Assembly (NCBI GenBank): GCA_021737785.1
Contig: JAIPDI010000015.1
Coordinates: 36,355-100,354 of the forward strand
Direction: 5' to 3'
Length of the DNA stretch: 64,000 bases
Origin: Deltaproteobacteria bacterium
GTDB taxonomy: Bacteria; Desulfobacterota; DSM-4660; Desulfatiglandales; Desulfatiglandaceae
Within the stretch, counting starts at the first letter, position 1, and each line of letters opens with the position of its first letter. This document shows, piece after piece, positions 34,738-44,782 of this stretch. Position numbers and translations under genes: made by a program. Under the pieces are notes generated by a model. The model did not search any database. It was not told the DNA's origin and was given only the letters and a program-made list of their open reading frames with translations.

Positions 34738-35331
34738 ATGGGATTTCTTTCAGGGCTCCAGGAATATCTGGACGCCAATTATCATATATCTGTTTTCGAT
34801 CACGCGTTTGAATCAAAAGAGACCTATGAGTTTCATCTTCACGGTCATCGCATTTTTCGGGGCACGGTCAGCGAGAATCTGAAATATGACCTCGGTCTCC
34901 GCACCGCCGAAACCGAGGAGATGCATCTTCCCAAGACCGACGTCAAGCTGGTTTATCCTGCCGCGTCCTCCGATGCGGTCAGGCCGCTCCTCAAGGTGGA
35001 CCGGAAGGTCCAGGATCTTCAGTTGGAACCGATCATCCCCACGAGAAAGAGATATCACATCAAAAACAAATCCCTTTTCCCTCTCATGAAGGAAAGGAAG
35101 GTGGTCTTTTTCACGCTCATGGAAGGGGAGATCGTCAAGGGGCTGATAACCGGTTTTACGCGGTATGAAATAAGCGTGAGCCTCAAGGGGGGAATCCCCG
35201 TCGTCATCTTAAGGCATGCGGTATACGATCTTCGCGACAAAAAGGGACGGTGTTTTTTGAAATCGTTCCAGGAAACGCATCGGGACTGGGAAAAAAGCCA
35301 TCTTTATGTGTCTGGGGGTCCGGAGGTCTGA
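34738..35331 (+). CDS. Hfq-like (Sm-fold) RNA-binding protein
   Basis: A 197-residue protein. Residues 125-175 resemble the Sm/Hfq fold: FFTLMEGEIVKGLITGFTRY, then SVSLKGGIPVVILRHAVYDL, close to the Hfq Sm2 block (KHAIS). The 120 residues before it contain FHLHGHRIFRGTVSE, which looks like a first, divergent Sm-like repeat. This arrangement, two Sm-like segments in one chain, differs from classical 80-100-residue Hfq. It probably binds RNA. It lies 60 bp after the response regulator. Confidence 0.65.
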   Translation: MGFLSGLQEYLDANYHISVFDHAFESKETYEFHLHGHRIFRGTVSENLKYDLGLRTAETEEMHLPKTDVKLVYPAASSDAVRPLLKVDRKVQDLQLEPIIPTRKRYHIKNKSLFPLMKERKVVFFTLMEGEIVKGLITGFTRYEISVSLKGGIPVVILRHAVYDLRDKKGRCFLKSFQETHRDWEKSHLYVSGGPEV

Positions 35332-35332
35332 A

Positions 35333-35599
35333 TTGCCCCGAACCCGGGGCCCTGAGTTCAAACAACACCTCCGTTATCTGTTTGACCGGGGACTCTACAC
35401 GGATGTCCCGATCTCCCTTACGGCCCGAAGGATATTCTTTCGGGAAAACACGGGCGTGCTCAAGAAATCCGCGTGGGGCACCCAACCCAAACTGTCGTCA
35501 TCCATCTTTTTGCTGTCCCTCCTCTCCCGCTTATCGGTTACCGTCTTTAAACACCTGTTCCCAATCCGGAACAGCACCTTTGATTCCATTCACGGCTGA
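35333..35599 (+). CDS. Small hypothetical protein following the Hfq-like gene
   Basis: The TTG start is supported by GGAGGT 5 nt upstream; it lies 1 bp after the preceding stop, so translation is coupled. It gives 88 residues, basic and rich in Arg and Leu (RGPEFKQHLRYLFDRGLYTD, SSIFLLSLLSRLSVTVFKHL). No family recognised. Confidence 0.5.
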   Translation: MPRTRGPEFKQHLRYLFDRGLYTDVPISLTARRIFFRENTGVLKKSAWGTQPKLSSSIFLLSLLSRLSVTVFKHLFPIRNSTFDSIHG

Positions 35600-35749
35600 T
35601 CCCTCACAGGTGGGGTAGCCGGACCGGACCTGTGCGTCACACCCGAACAAAAGCAAGTTGAATTATTTTAGCCGGCAGGGTAAGGTGCAGGAACATTAGA
35701 GGACGTGGCCGGTTTATTGCCCGCTGATCCATGTAGGGAGAACTTCACC

Positions 35750-38410
35750 ATGACACCCCCTGATATCTTAAAGCCTCTTGCCGGAGGTTCCGTTCGATCC
35801 GCCTCTCTCAGAATCGTTATCCCGGTAGGATTGACCCTGATCCTGTTTATCCTGAGTGTTTTCTTTCTCTTTATTCCGTCCATAGAAAAGCAGATGACGG
35901 CCCAGAAGCGGGAGATGATTCGAAACCTGACAGATAGTTGCTGGAGTCTGCTGGCTGTCTATCACGACCGGGTGCGAGAAGGAGAACTCTCCCTTGAAGA
36001 GGCCCAGTCCCGGGTCGTCCAGCGGATGCGGGGAATGCGGTACGGACCCGATGGGAAAGATTATTTCTGGATAAACGACATGACCCCCAGATTGGTGATG
36101 CACCCGTACCGCCCTGATCTGGAAGGAACGGATCTTTCAGATTACGTCAATCGTGAGGGGAGGCATCTCTTTCTGGAATTCGTCAAGACAGTGAAAGGCG
36201 CCGGGGCCGGATATGTGGATTACATGTGGCAATGGAAGGACAACCCGGATCGAGTGGTCCCGAAGATCTCTTATGTAAGGGGATTCGAACCCTGGGGATG
36301 GATTATCGGAACAGGGATATATGTGGAGGATATCCGGGCCGACATCCTATCGATCACCGGTAAAATGGTGGCCATATGTTCCGGTATACTCGCAGTGGTC
36401 CTGGCCCTCTCCCTGTTCATCGTCTGGCAGGCCATCAAGACCGAGACCGCACGGAGGGATGCTGAAAAGGGGCTTATGGAAAGGGAGAAGGAGTTCCGGG
36501 CACTGGGAGAGGACGCCCCGTTCGGGATCTCCATAACAGGCACGGATCAACGCCATGAGTATCTGAATCCGAAGTTCACGCGGATTTTCGGATACACGAT
36601 GACCGATGTCCCCGACAAGAAGACGTGGTTTGAAAAGGCCTATCCGGATCCGTCCTACCGGGACAAGGTGATCGCGGCCTGGAAACAGGACGTGGTCCGG
36701 CACCCCGGTGCGGAAGAGGTCAAGCCCCGTGTTTTCACAGTAAGGTGCAAAAACGGAGAGGAAAAGATCATCCAGTTCAGGGCCGTGGCCATGAAAACCG
36801 GAAAGCTGCTGCTGACCTGTGAAGATATCACCCAACAGGCCAGGATGGAGGAGAGCCTCAAGAAAAGCGAGCAGAGCTACATCCAGCTCTATGACGAAGC
36901 CAAGAGACGTGAGGAGCTCTATGGGTCCCTTCTCCACTCCTCTGCAGATGCCATTGTCATCTACGATATCGACGGAAACGTCCAATATGTGAGCCCCGCG
37001 TTTACCCGCATATTCGGATGGACCCAGGAAGAAATCGAAGGAAAACGGATCCCGTTTCTGCCCGATCCTGAGAAGGAACAGTCCATGCGCATTATTCGTG
37101 AGCTGGTGGATTACGGGACCCCTTGTCATGGATTTGAAACCAAACGGTTTACAAAAGACGGACGCCTGCTGGACGTGAGCATCAGCGCCTCCCGGTATGA
37201 TGACCACGAGGGGAACCCTTCAGGGATGCTGGTGATTCTCCGCGATATCTCCGAAACAAAAGCCCTGGAATCCCAGTTCTATGAAGCGCAGAAGATGGAG
37301 TCCATCGGTACCCTGGCAGGAGGGGTTGCCCACGATTTTAACAATCTCCTCATGGCCATACAGGGGAATGTTTCTCTCCTTCTTCTCGACAAGGACGCCT
37401 CGCATCCGGATCAAAAGAGACTTCACAATATTGAAGAACATATTCAGAGGGGCGCGAGCCTCACCAGACAGCTCCTGGGATTTGCAAGGGCGGGCAAGTA
37501 CGAAATCAAACCTACGAACCTCAATGAGATCGCTCGACAGAGCATCGACCTGTTTTCACGCATGAAAAAGGAAATTAAGATCCGTTCCACCTATCAGAAA
37601 GATATCTGGATGATTGAAGCGGACCAGGGACAGATCGAACAGGTGCTCATGAATCTCTATGTGAATGCAGGTCATGCCATGCCCGAGGGGGGAGATCTCA
37701 TTATCACCACTCAGAATCTCACCATACCCGGGGATCATCCGAAACCGTCCGGCCTCAGACCGGGGAAATACGTTAAATTATCGGTGACCGATACCGGTGT
37801 TGGCATGGATGAAGACACCCTGCAGAAAATTTTCGATCCCTTTTTCACCACCCGTGAAGTGGGTCAGGGAACGGGCCTCGGCCTTGCCTCGGCCTATGGA
37901 ATTATCAAAAATCACAGCGGGAGTATCATTGTCAGGAGTGCTGAAGGCAAGGGAACCACCTTCGACCTCTTCCTTCCGGCCGTTGAGGCAAAAGAGATCA
38001 CGAAAACAAGAGAGATTGATCCGCCCCTTGAAATCACCCCCGGTGGCGGAACGATTCTCCTGGTGGACGATGAAGAGATCGTTATCGAGGTGGGCGAAGA
38101 GATGTTGAGACGGCTGGGATACACGGTTCTCAGTGCCGGGAGCGGTAGAGAGGCGGTCAAACTGTGCCGGTCCCACAGGCGCACCATCGACCTGGTCATA
38201 CTGGATATGATTATGCCCGACATGCCCGGTGTGGAGACCTACGACAGGCTCAAACAGGAAGCCCCTGACCTTCTCGTTCTGCTGTCCAGCGGGTACAGTA
38301 TAGACGGCCAGGCAACAGAGATACTGAAGCATGGATGCAACGGCTTCATCCAGAAACCCTTCACCATGGCGGCCCTCTCGAAGAAGATACGGGAAGTCCT
38401 GGCAAAATAG
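35750..38410 (+). CDS. Cache-PAS-PAS hybrid sensor histidine kinase with receiver domain
   Basis: An 886-residue protein; the start is set by AGGGAG 8 nt upstream. Two membrane spans (about 22-42 and 213-235) enclose an extracytoplasmic single Cache domain (YGPDGKDYFWINDMTPRLVM). Two PAS domains follow (about 265-375 and 400-520), then HisKA with GGVAHDFNNLLMAI (phospho-His), HATPase (DTGVGMDEDTLQKIFDPFF, GTGLGLASAYG) and a C-terminal receiver (ILLVDDEEIV, LVILDMIMPDMPG, QKPFTM). It senses a small ligand and relays phosphate internally. Partners may be the upstream receiver protein or an Hpt protein. Confidence 0.95.
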   Translation: MTPPDILKPLAGGSVRSASLRIVIPVGLTLILFILSVFFLFIPSIEKQMTAQKREMIRNLTDSCWSLLAVYHDRVREGELSLEEAQSRVVQRMRGMRYGPDGKDYFWINDMTPRLVMHPYRPDLEGTDLSDYVNREGRHLFLEFVKTVKGAGAGYVDYMWQWKDNPDRVVPKISYVRGFEPWGWIIGTGIYVEDIRADILSITGKMVAICSGILAVVLALSLFIVWQAIKTETARRDAEKGLMEREKEFRALGEDAPFGISITGTDQRHEYLNPKFTRIFGYTMTDVPDKKTWFEKAYPDPSYRDKVIAAWKQDVVRHPGAEEVKPRVFTVRCKNGEEKIIQFRAVAMKTGKLLLTCEDITQQARMEESLKKSEQSYIQLYDEAKRREELYGSLLHSSADAIVIYDIDGNVQYVSPAFTRIFGWTQEEIEGKRIPFLPDPEKEQSMRIIRELVDYGTPCHGFETKRFTKDGRLLDVSISASRYDDHEGNPSGMLVILRDISETKALESQFYEAQKMESIGTLAGGVAHDFNNLLMAIQGNVSLLLLDKDASHPDQKRLHNIEEHIQRGASLTRQLLGFARAGKYEIKPTNLNEIARQSIDLFSRMKKEIKIRSTYQKDIWMIEADQGQIEQVLMNLYVNAGHAMPEGGDLIITTQNLTIPGDHPKPSGLRPGKYVKLSVTDTGVGMDEDTLQKIFDPFFTTREVGQGTGLGLASAYGIIKNHSGSIIVRSAEGKGTTFDLFLPAVEAKEITKTREIDPPLEITPGGGTILLVDDEEIVIEVGEEMLRRLGYTVLSAGSGREAVKLCRSHRRTIDLVILDMIMPDMPGVETYDRLKQEAPDLLVLLSSGYSIDGQATEILKHGCNGFIQKPFTMAALSKKIREVLAK

Positions 38411-38555
38411 TGCCTGCATTGCTCAAAAAATTTGAGTGGCGCCCGGCGGGAAACTATAAGCTCCGCTGAGGAAACCATCAAGAGTCTGAGTACCTGGTAT
38501 TCTGTCATTAAAGACAAAAAAACATGGCCATTCTTCCACTATACGCTTAGCCTTT

Positions 38556-38588
38556 CGTCATTCCGGCACGATTCTAGCCGGAATGACG
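38556..38588. repeat. Perfect 12-bp inverted repeat (REP-like)
   Basis: CGTCATTCCGGC-9 nt-GCCGGAATGACG, sharing its arm with the core of the MITE-like copies at 7712 and 41008. It lies in the 319-bp gap between the kinase gene and recD2; no other feature is seen in that gap except a small CTCAAA/TTTGAG hairpin after the kinase stop. Confidence 0.7.
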
Positions 38589-38729
38589 GGACAGCACACA
38601 GCCGTTTTGGTTGCGGTTACCCGCTTCAGATAATAACCCATTTAAGACTTCGTCTTTCAAACTCCTTGATCGGAACTCCGGGTTTTCGGTCAAGGGCTGG
38701 CCAGTGACTTTCACCCGGAGGGAGAGGAC

Positions 38730-40913
38730 ATGCCCGTCGACCTGGAAGGTCAGATTGAACGAATCACCTACACCAATGAGGAAAACGGTTACACCATCGC
38801 CAGATTGAGCGTATATGGACGGCGCGATCTGGTGACCGTGGTGGGGAACCTCATGGCGCCCATGCCGGGCGAAGTGGTCAGATTGAAAGGCGAATGGTCC
38901 ATCCACGCCAGGTACGGCGAGCAGTTTAAAATCACCCACTGTCAGACCACCGTGCCCGCCTCGGTGCAGGGCATTCAGAAGTACCTCGGCTCCGGCCTGA
39001 TCAAAGGCATCGGCCCGGTCATGGCCAAACGGATCGTCAAAAAATTCGGGGGCCGGACACTGGATATTATTGAAACGGATATTCAACAGCTAACCCAGGT
39101 GGAAGGGATCGGGGAAAAACGGATCGCCATGATCTGGAAGGCATGGGAAGACCAGAAGGAGATCCGCGATGTCATGCTCTTCCTCCAGGGGCACGGGGTC
39201 AGTTCAGGCTACGCCACCAAGATATTCAAACAGTACGGGAGCCGGTCCATCCAGGTCGTCCAGGAGAACCCCTATCGCCTGGCCACCGACATCTTCGGTA
39301 TCGGCTTTGTCACGGCTGATAAGATTGCCGAAAAGCTGGGATTTGAAAAGGATTCCGTGTTGCGGGCCGGGGCAGGGATACTCTATGTGCTGGGCCGGCT
39401 TTCCGATGAGGGGCATGTCTACTTCCCCTATGAATCTCTCCTGGACAAATGCGTGGAGGCCCTGGAGATACGTCCGGAACGGATCGCAGAGGCCCTGGAG
39501 GAGGTTGCCAAGGAAAAACGGGTGATCATCGAGGATATGAAAAACCCGGCAGACAACACATCCCAGGCCACCCGGGGGGTCTACCTGGCCAGATTCCACG
39601 TATCTGAGACCGGGGCGGCCCGACACCTGAAGGCCCTCCTCAGCGCCCCCAAATCCATCCGGGAAATTGATGCGGACAAGGCGGTCTCATGGGTCCAGCA
39701 GCGGCTTTCCATCTCCCTGGCAGCAGACCAGATCAGGGCGATCAGGAGCGCCGCGAAAAACAAGGCCCTGGTCATCACCGGGGGCCCCGGTACCGGAAAG
39801 ACGACCATAATCAACGCGATCCTGACGATATTTTCGGGGCTCAAGATCCGGATGCTCCTGGCCGCGCCCACCGGGAGGGCCGCCAAACGAATGAGTGAGA
39901 TCACCGGTCGCGAAGCCAGAACCATTCACCGCATGCTGGAGTACAGCCTTCAAAAGGGAGGTTTTCAGAAAAACGAGAAATCGCCGCTTTGCTGCGACCT
40001 CCTGGTGGTGGATGAAGCCTCCATGATCGATACGATCCTGATGTACCACCTTTTGCGGGCAATCCCGCCTGAAGCCACATTCATCCTGGTGGGTGATGTC
40101 AACCAGCTTCCGTCGGTCGGGGCCGGAAACGTCTTGGCCGATGTCATCGGTTCCGGGTCGGTGCCGGTGGTGGAGCTTCACCAAATCTTCAGGCAGGCCA
40201 GGGAGAGCCGGATTGTGGTCAATGCCCACCGGATCAACAGCGGCCGCCTTCCTGCACGGAAACCCTCTAAGGACCGGCTCGATGACTTCTATTTTATCGA
40301 ACGGGACGACCCCGATGACGTCCTCAGGGAAATCATCCAACTGGTCACGGAGAGGGTCCCCGAAAGGTTCGGGCTGAATCCCTTTGATGATATTCAGGTG
40401 CTGACGCCCATGCACAGAGGCGTTGTGGGGTCGGAAAACCTGAATATGGCGCTTCAAAAGGCCCTCAATCCGACAGGCAAAGGGATTGCGAGGGGCGACA
40501 GGGTCTTGAGAATCCATGATAAGGTGATGCAGATCCGGAACAACTACGACAAAGAGGTCTTCAACGGCGACATGGGTCGCATCCTCAGGGTCGATCCTGA
40601 GCTGCGGGAGGTCGTCATCTCCTTTGACAGGAGAGAGATCCCCTATGACTATAACGACCTGGATGAAATCGTTCTGTCATATGCGGTCTCGGTGCATAAA
40701 TCCCAGGGATCCGAATACCTGGCGGTCATCGTCCCTCTGGTCATGCAGCACTATATGCTCCTGCAGCGCAATCTGATCTACACGGCCGTGACAAGGGGCC
40801 GGAAACTCGTCATCCTTATCGGCGCCAGGAAGGCCCTGGCCATCGGGGTGAACAACAATAAGATCCGCAAACGGTACACACGGCTCAAAGAGAGACTGAC
40901 GGCCGAGGGGTGA
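38730..40913 (+). CDS. recD2: RecD2-type SF1B DNA helicase
   Basis: A 727-residue protein. The N-terminal OB-like segment (IERITYTNEENGYTIARL) and helix-hairpin-helix region (LIKGIGPVMAKRIVKKFG) are RecD2 hallmarks. ITGGPGTGKTTIINAI is Walker A, LLVVDEASMID motif II, LVGDVNQLPSVGAGNVL motif III, and VSVHKSQGSEYLAV with YTAVTRGRKLVIL the C-terminal motifs. RecD2 is a 5'-3' helicase acting in repair outside RecBCD. GGAGGGAGAGG precedes the ATG. Confidence 0.95.
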   Translation: MPVDLEGQIERITYTNEENGYTIARLSVYGRRDLVTVVGNLMAPMPGEVVRLKGEWSIHARYGEQFKITHCQTTVPASVQGIQKYLGSGLIKGIGPVMAKRIVKKFGGRTLDIIETDIQQLTQVEGIGEKRIAMIWKAWEDQKEIRDVMLFLQGHGVSSGYATKIFKQYGSRSIQVVQENPYRLATDIFGIGFVTADKIAEKLGFEKDSVLRAGAGILYVLGRLSDEGHVYFPYESLLDKCVEALEIRPERIAEALEEVAKEKRVIIEDMKNPADNTSQATRGVYLARFHVSETGAARHLKALLSAPKSIREIDADKAVSWVQQRLSISLAADQIRAIRSAAKNKALVITGGPGTGKTTIINAILTIFSGLKIRMLLAAPTGRAAKRMSEITGREARTIHRMLEYSLQKGGFQKNEKSPLCCDLLVVDEASMIDTILMYHLLRAIPPEATFILVGDVNQLPSVGAGNVLADVIGSGSVPVVELHQIFRQARESRIVVNAHRINSGRLPARKPSKDRLDDFYFIERDDPDDVLREIIQLVTERVPERFGLNPFDDIQVLTPMHRGVVGSENLNMALQKALNPTGKGIARGDRVLRIHDKVMQIRNNYDKEVFNGDMGRILRVDPELREVVISFDRREIPYDYNDLDEIVLSYAVSVHKSQGSEYLAVIVPLVMQHYMLLQRNLIYTAVTRGRKLVILIGARKALAIGVNNNKIRKRYTRLKERLTAEG

Positions 40914-41007
40914 GTGGAAGGCTCAAGGCGCAATGGGAGAACTGCAAAGACAGCCGACCCGATCTTCACTTTCCCATCTCAAATCTCAAATCTCAAATTT
41001 GATGGTC

Positions 41008-41153
41008 TCGTAAGAAGTCAGGAAATGTCATTTTTCGTCATTCCGGCGAAGGCCGGAATCCAGTCCCGCAACAGCGGGATTCAATCAGTTACAAAACCTC
41101 TGGACCCCGTCCCGCCATTCGGCGGGATTCAACGGGGTGACGACTTTTTATGA
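41008..41153. mobile_element. MITE-like repeat, copy B
   Basis: Ends TCGTAAGAAGTC and GACTTTTTATGA are inverted repeats. The core CATTCCGGCGAAGGCCGGAA, CCAGTCCCGC and GCGGGATTCAACGGGGTGAC matches copy A at 7712-7806, with about 50 extra bp in the middle containing a second CCCGCC..GGCGGG palindrome. It lies between recD2 and asnS and is flanked by AAATCTCAAA-type repeats. Confidence 0.65.
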
Positions 41154-41172
41154 ATGCATCAAATTTCAAATC

Positions 41173-42564
41173 TCAAAAGGCCAGATTGCCGGGGGTCCTC
41201 GGAAAGGGGATGACGTCGCGGATGTTGGAGAGGCCGGTCACGAACTGGATCAACCGCTCGAATCCGAGGCCGAACCCCGCATGGGGGACCGATCCGAATT
41301 TCCTGAGATCCAGGTACCACCAGTAATCATCTGCCCTGAGCCCGGCCCCCTGGATCCTCTCCAAAAGCGTGTCATGGTCGTCCTCACGCTGACTCCCGCC
41401 GATGATCTCGCCGATCTTGGGCACCAGCACATCCATGGCCCGGACCGTCTTTCCATCCGGGTTCACCTTCATGTAAAAGGCCTTGATCTCTTTGGGGTAA
41501 TCGATGAGCACCACCGGCCCTTTGATCACCTTTTCGCAGAGATACCGCTCATGTTCGGACTGCAGATCGACACCCCATTCCACGGGGAACTCGAATGTCC
41601 CCGTCGCCCTCTTCAGGATATCGATCCCCTCCGTGTAGGTCATCACCTCAAAATCCTGCGACACCAGGCCTTCCAGGGTTCCGATCACCGACGAATCAAC
41701 AAAACGGTTGAAAAAGGCCATGTCTTCCTCGCTGGTATTCAGAACCGAGGCAAAGATCTCCTTGAGAAACGCCACGGCCAGCTCGATGTTCCCCTCCAGA
41801 TCACAAAAGGCCATCTCCGGTTCCACCATCCAGAATTCGGACAGGTGGCGCGAGGTATTGGAGTTCTCGGCCCTGAACGTGGGACCGAATGTATATACAT
41901 CTCCCATGGCCAGGGCATAAATCTCCGCCTCCAGCTGACCGCTGACCGTCAGGTTGGCCGGGGCCCCGAAGAAATCCCTGGAAAAATCTATGGCCCCGTC
42001 TTTTTCAGGCGCACGGTTCAGTTCAAAGGTGGTGACCTTGAACATCTCGCCGGCACCCTCGCAGTCACTCCCCGTAATAATCGGAGTATGGAGATAGATG
42101 AAGCCCCTGTCCTGAAAAAAGGTGTGAATCGCATGGGCCATGGCGTTTCTCACCCTGGCCACTGCACCAAAGGTATTGGTCCTGGGTCTCAGGTGGGCGA
42201 TGGTTCGAAGAAATTCAAAAGAATGCCGCTTTTTCTGAAGGGGATAAACATCCGGATCGGCCCATCCCATCACCCGGATCGATTCGGCCTTCAATTCCAC
42301 CTTCTGACCCTTGCCGGGCGATTCGGACAGGGTCCCCTGCGCCTTTATCGAGCAGCCGGTCTGCAGCTTGAGGACCTCGCCCTCATAGTTGTCCAGTCCC
42401 TGGTCCGCGATGATCTGCAGACCGGAGAGGCAGGACCCGTCGTTGATCTCCACAAAGGAGAATCCGCCCTTGGAGTCCCTTCGGGTCCTGACCCAGCCCA
42501 TCACGGTATATCGGCCCCCGATCTGACCGGATCGGAGCACCTCGGCGATCCTCGTCCGTTTCAA
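41173..42564 (-). CDS. asnS: Asparaginyl-tRNA synthetase
   Basis: A 463-residue class IIb synthetase (E. coli AsnRS 466). The start is TTG at 42564, with AGGTGG 6 nt upstream; no ATG fits and the longer frame would run into serC. An N-terminal OB fold ([20 protein letters not shown]) is followed by motif 2 [15 protein letters not shown] and motif 3 [15 protein letters not shown]. It charges tRNA(Asn). It follows serC by 23 bp and is probably cotranscribed. Confidence 0.95.
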   Translation of the reverse strand: MKRTRIAEVLRSGQIGGRYTVMGWVRTRRDSKGGFSFVEINDGSCLSGLQIIADQGLDNYEGEVLKLQTGCSIKAQGTLSESPGKGQKVELKAESIRVMGWADPDVYPLQKKRHSFEFLRTIAHLRPRTNTFGAVARVRNAMAHAIHTFFQDRGFIYLHTPIITGSDCEGAGEMFKVTTFELNRAPEKDGAIDFSRDFFGAPANLTVSGQLEAEIYALAMGDVYTFGPTFRAENSNTSRHLSEFWMVEPEMAFCDLEGNIELAVAFLKEIFASVLNTSEEDMAFFNRFVDSSVIGTLEGLVSQDFEVMTYTEGIDILKRATGTFEFPVEWGVDLQSEHERYLCEKVIKGPVVLIDYPKEIKAFYMKVNPDGKTVRAMDVLVPKIGEIIGGSQREDDHDTLLERIQGAGLRADDYWWYLDLRKFGSVPHAGFGLGFERLIQFVTGLSNIRDVIPFPRTPGNLAF

Positions 42565-42587
42565 TTCATCCCACCTCGCTTTTTTCT

Positions 42588-43673
42588 CTACCCTTCCTTT
42601 TTCTCGAATTCGGCCATGAACGCCACCAGGGCCTTCACCCCATCGACGGCCGTGGCATTGTAGATGGAGGCCCGGCATCCTCCCACGGAACGGTGTCCCT
42701 TCAACCCCCCCAATCCCGCTTTTTGGGCGTCGGCGACAAATTTTTTCTCCAGATCCTCGCTCGGAAGCCGGAAGGTCACATTCATCAAAGAGCGGCTGTC
42801 CTTATCCGCAGTCCCCCGATAAAAAGGAGATGCATCAATGAAATTATAGATGATGTCGCCCTTGTTCCGGTTGATCGCCGCCATCTTTTCAAGGCCCCCG
42901 ATGGTCTCTTCGAGCCATTTCAGGACCAGGGCGACGATATAGATCACCACACAGGAGGGTGTATTGAACATGGAGTTCTTTTCCGCGAACGTCGTGTATT
43001 TGAGCATGGTGGGAATCTTTTTGGGCGTTCGCTCCAACATGTCTTTTCGGATAATCACCATGGCCGATCCCGCGGGTCCGATGTTCTTCTGGGCCCCTGC
43101 ATAGATCAGCCCGAATGGCCGGGCGTCAAAGGGCCGGCTCATAAAATCCGAAGACATGTCGCAAACCAGCGGCACGTCGCCCGCGTCCGGGAATCGGGAC
43201 CACTGGGTCCCCTTAATGGTGTTATTGGAGGTAAAATGGAGATATGAAGCGTCCCGGTCCACCGCAAATTCCCTGGGGATATATGAAAACCCCTTGTCCT
43301 CGGAAGAGGCGATGACACGGACGTCCTTTTCCTGGATCTCCGCTTCCTTGATGGCCTTGGTGGACCACGTCCCCGTGTTGATATAATCCACCGGCCTGTC
43401 ACCTACGGAGAGGTTCATCGGTATCATGCAGAACTGGAGGCTGGCCCCCCCCTGGATAAAGAGGACCTCAAACGCATCGCCCAGGCCGAGGAGCCTTCCG
43501 GTCCTTTCGACGGCCTCGGCAATGACGTCGTCGAACCACTTGGAACGATGACTCACCTCCAGGATGGACATCCCGGAACCCTTGTAATCAAGGAGTTCCG
43601 ACTGGAATTCTTCCAAAACCGGCAAAGGCAGGGCAGCCGGACCTGCGTTAAAATTATGAATTCTCTTCCCCAT
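42588..43673 (-). CDS. serC: Phosphoserine aminotransferase
   Basis: A 361-residue PLP enzyme (E. coli SerC 362). [18 protein letters not shown] opens it, [16 protein letters not shown] is the PLP-phosphate loop, and [12 protein letters not shown] carries the Schiff-base Lys. [19 protein letters not shown] ends the fold. It converts 3-phosphohydroxypyruvate to phosphoserine in serine synthesis. GGAGAAG precedes the ATG. Confidence 0.96.
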   Translation of the reverse strand: MGKRIHNFNAGPAALPLPVLEEFQSELLDYKGSGMSILEVSHRSKWFDDVIAEAVERTGRLLGLGDAFEVLFIQGGASLQFCMIPMNLSVGDRPVDYINTGTWSTKAIKEAEIQEKDVRVIASSEDKGFSYIPREFAVDRDASYLHFTSNNTIKGTQWSRFPDAGDVPLVCDMSSDFMSRPFDARPFGLIYAGAQKNIGPAGSAMVIIRKDMLERTPKKIPTMLKYTTFAEKNSMFNTPSCVVIYIVALVLKWLEETIGGLEKMAAINRNKGDIIYNFIDASPFYRGTADKDSRSLMNVTFRLPSEDLEKKFVADAQKAGLGGLKGHRSVGGCRASIYNATAVDGVKALVAFMAEFEKKEG

Positions 43674-43801
43674 ATGTCACTTCTCCTCCCGAGGCGGCCT
43701 TATGGGCCGCAATTAATCCCGCCATGCGGGACTCACACAAATCCGCCCCGGAGAAACACCGGCAAAAGAGGTTTCCCAGGACGTATAAAGGCACACGAAG
43801 A

Positions 43802-43935
43802 CCAGAGATCGGAAGGCGGAAGTCAGGAGTCTTGAGTCAGGAGTCCGCGATCAGCAACCAGAGCCGGCATCGCAATCATTGCAGTCACCCATTCCTCAAT
43901 TCCTAAATCCCTCAATTCCTCAATCTCTGAATCCC
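43802..43935. repeat. AGGAGTC and ATTCCTCA degenerate arrays
   Basis: AGGAGTC/TTGAGTC heptamers (about 43815-43850), then CAATTCCTAAATCCCTCAAT-type octamers (43886-43935). The octamer array runs directly into the stop codon of the adjacent CooC-type gene. No gene between 43674 and 43935. Confidence 0.65.
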
Positions 43936-44697
43936 TCAATCCCTGATCTTGTCGAGCATCGTCTTGACGATCTCCAGACTTTCCCTGTCTTTCTCGTAAG
44001 GGGGCCGTCCATTCAGGTCGGCTTCGATGATCTCATCGCGATACGGCATGAAGCCCAGAAATTCAAAATCGGGCATTTCTTTCAAAAGGAATTCCTTGTC
44101 CTTTTCCGATCGGATCTTGTTCCCGACAAAGTTCAGCTTTCCGATGCCGATATCGCCGGCCAGTCTCCGCACCTGCTGGGCCGTCTCGATACTCCGCCGC
44201 CCAGGCTCCACGACCACGATGAGTCTGTCCACGTTCATGGCCGTCCCTCTTCCCAGATGCTCGAGACCCGCCTCCATGTCCAGGACCACCGCCTCGTCCC
44301 GCGACAGCACGATATGGCCGATGAGCCTCTTGAGAAGTGCACTTTCCGGGCAAATGCACCCGGCGCCCCCGGTTTTCACGCCGCCCATGACCATGACCTT
44401 GACCCCGTCTATCTCGATGGAGAGCTTCTCGGGCAAATCGCTGACCTTGGGATTCAGCTTAAAAAAAGATCCCATGGTCCCCACCTTGGCCTCGGTCCTC
44501 TCTTCGATCAGCTCCTTCATCTGAGAAATGGGGACAATTTCATCGCTGTTCTTGATACCCAGTGCCTGGGCCAGGTTGGCGTCCGGGTCGGCATCGATCG
44601 CCAATACCTTTCTCCCTTCATCGGCCAGTGCCCTGATGAGAAAAGAGGCAAAGGTCGTCTTCCCGACGCCCCCTTTTCCGCTCACCGCAATCTTCAT
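43936..44697 (-). CDS. cooC: CooC-type P-loop maturation ATPase
   Basis: A 253-residue MinD/NifH-like ATPase. AVSGKGGVGKTTFASFLIRA is the deviant Walker A with signature Lys, LAIDADPDANLAQALG follows, and GGVKTGGAGCICPESALL contributes the CxC metal-binding motif of CooC/AcsF proteins. VVLDMEAGLEHLGRGT is the DxxAGxEHL block. CooC family members insert Ni into carbon monoxide dehydrogenase or acetyl-CoA synthase. No CODH gene is in the window. The C-terminal codons lie inside a tandem array. Confidence 0.9.
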   Translation of the reverse strand: MKIAVSGKGGVGKTTFASFLIRALADEGRKVLAIDADPDANLAQALGIKNSDEIVPISQMKELIEERTEAKVGTMGSFFKLNPKVSDLPEKLSIEIDGVKVMVMGGVKTGGAGCICPESALLKRLIGHIVLSRDEAVVLDMEAGLEHLGRGTAMNVDRLIVVVEPGRRSIETAQQVRRLAGDIGIGKLNFVGNKIRSEKDKEFLLKEMPDFEFLGFMPYRDEIIEADLNGRPPYEKDRESLEIVKTMLDKIRD

Positions 44698-44711
44698 AAC
44701 ATCTCCCTTCC

Positions 44712-44753
44712 AAAAAAAACGCCCTCACCGGAAAGACTTTTCCCAATGAGGGC
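44712..44753 (-). terminator. Rho-independent terminator of the HU gene
   Basis: On the minus strand, GCCCTCA...TGAGGGC (44753-44747 with 44727-44721) forms a 7-bp stem followed by G and a run of eight T (44719-44712). Confidence 0.8.
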
Positions 44754-44782
44754 CATATTTGTTCCAGTCTGGGTACGTCCCG

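Noticed and set aside
41137..42663. 508-codon plus-strand open frame
   Set aside because: It is the antisense shadow of asnS; its composition is His/Pro/Gly-rich and has no family features.
42565..42678. Longer AsnRS start
   Set aside because: It would overlap the serC coding end and lacks an RBS; TTG at 42564 has AGGTGG at proper spacing.
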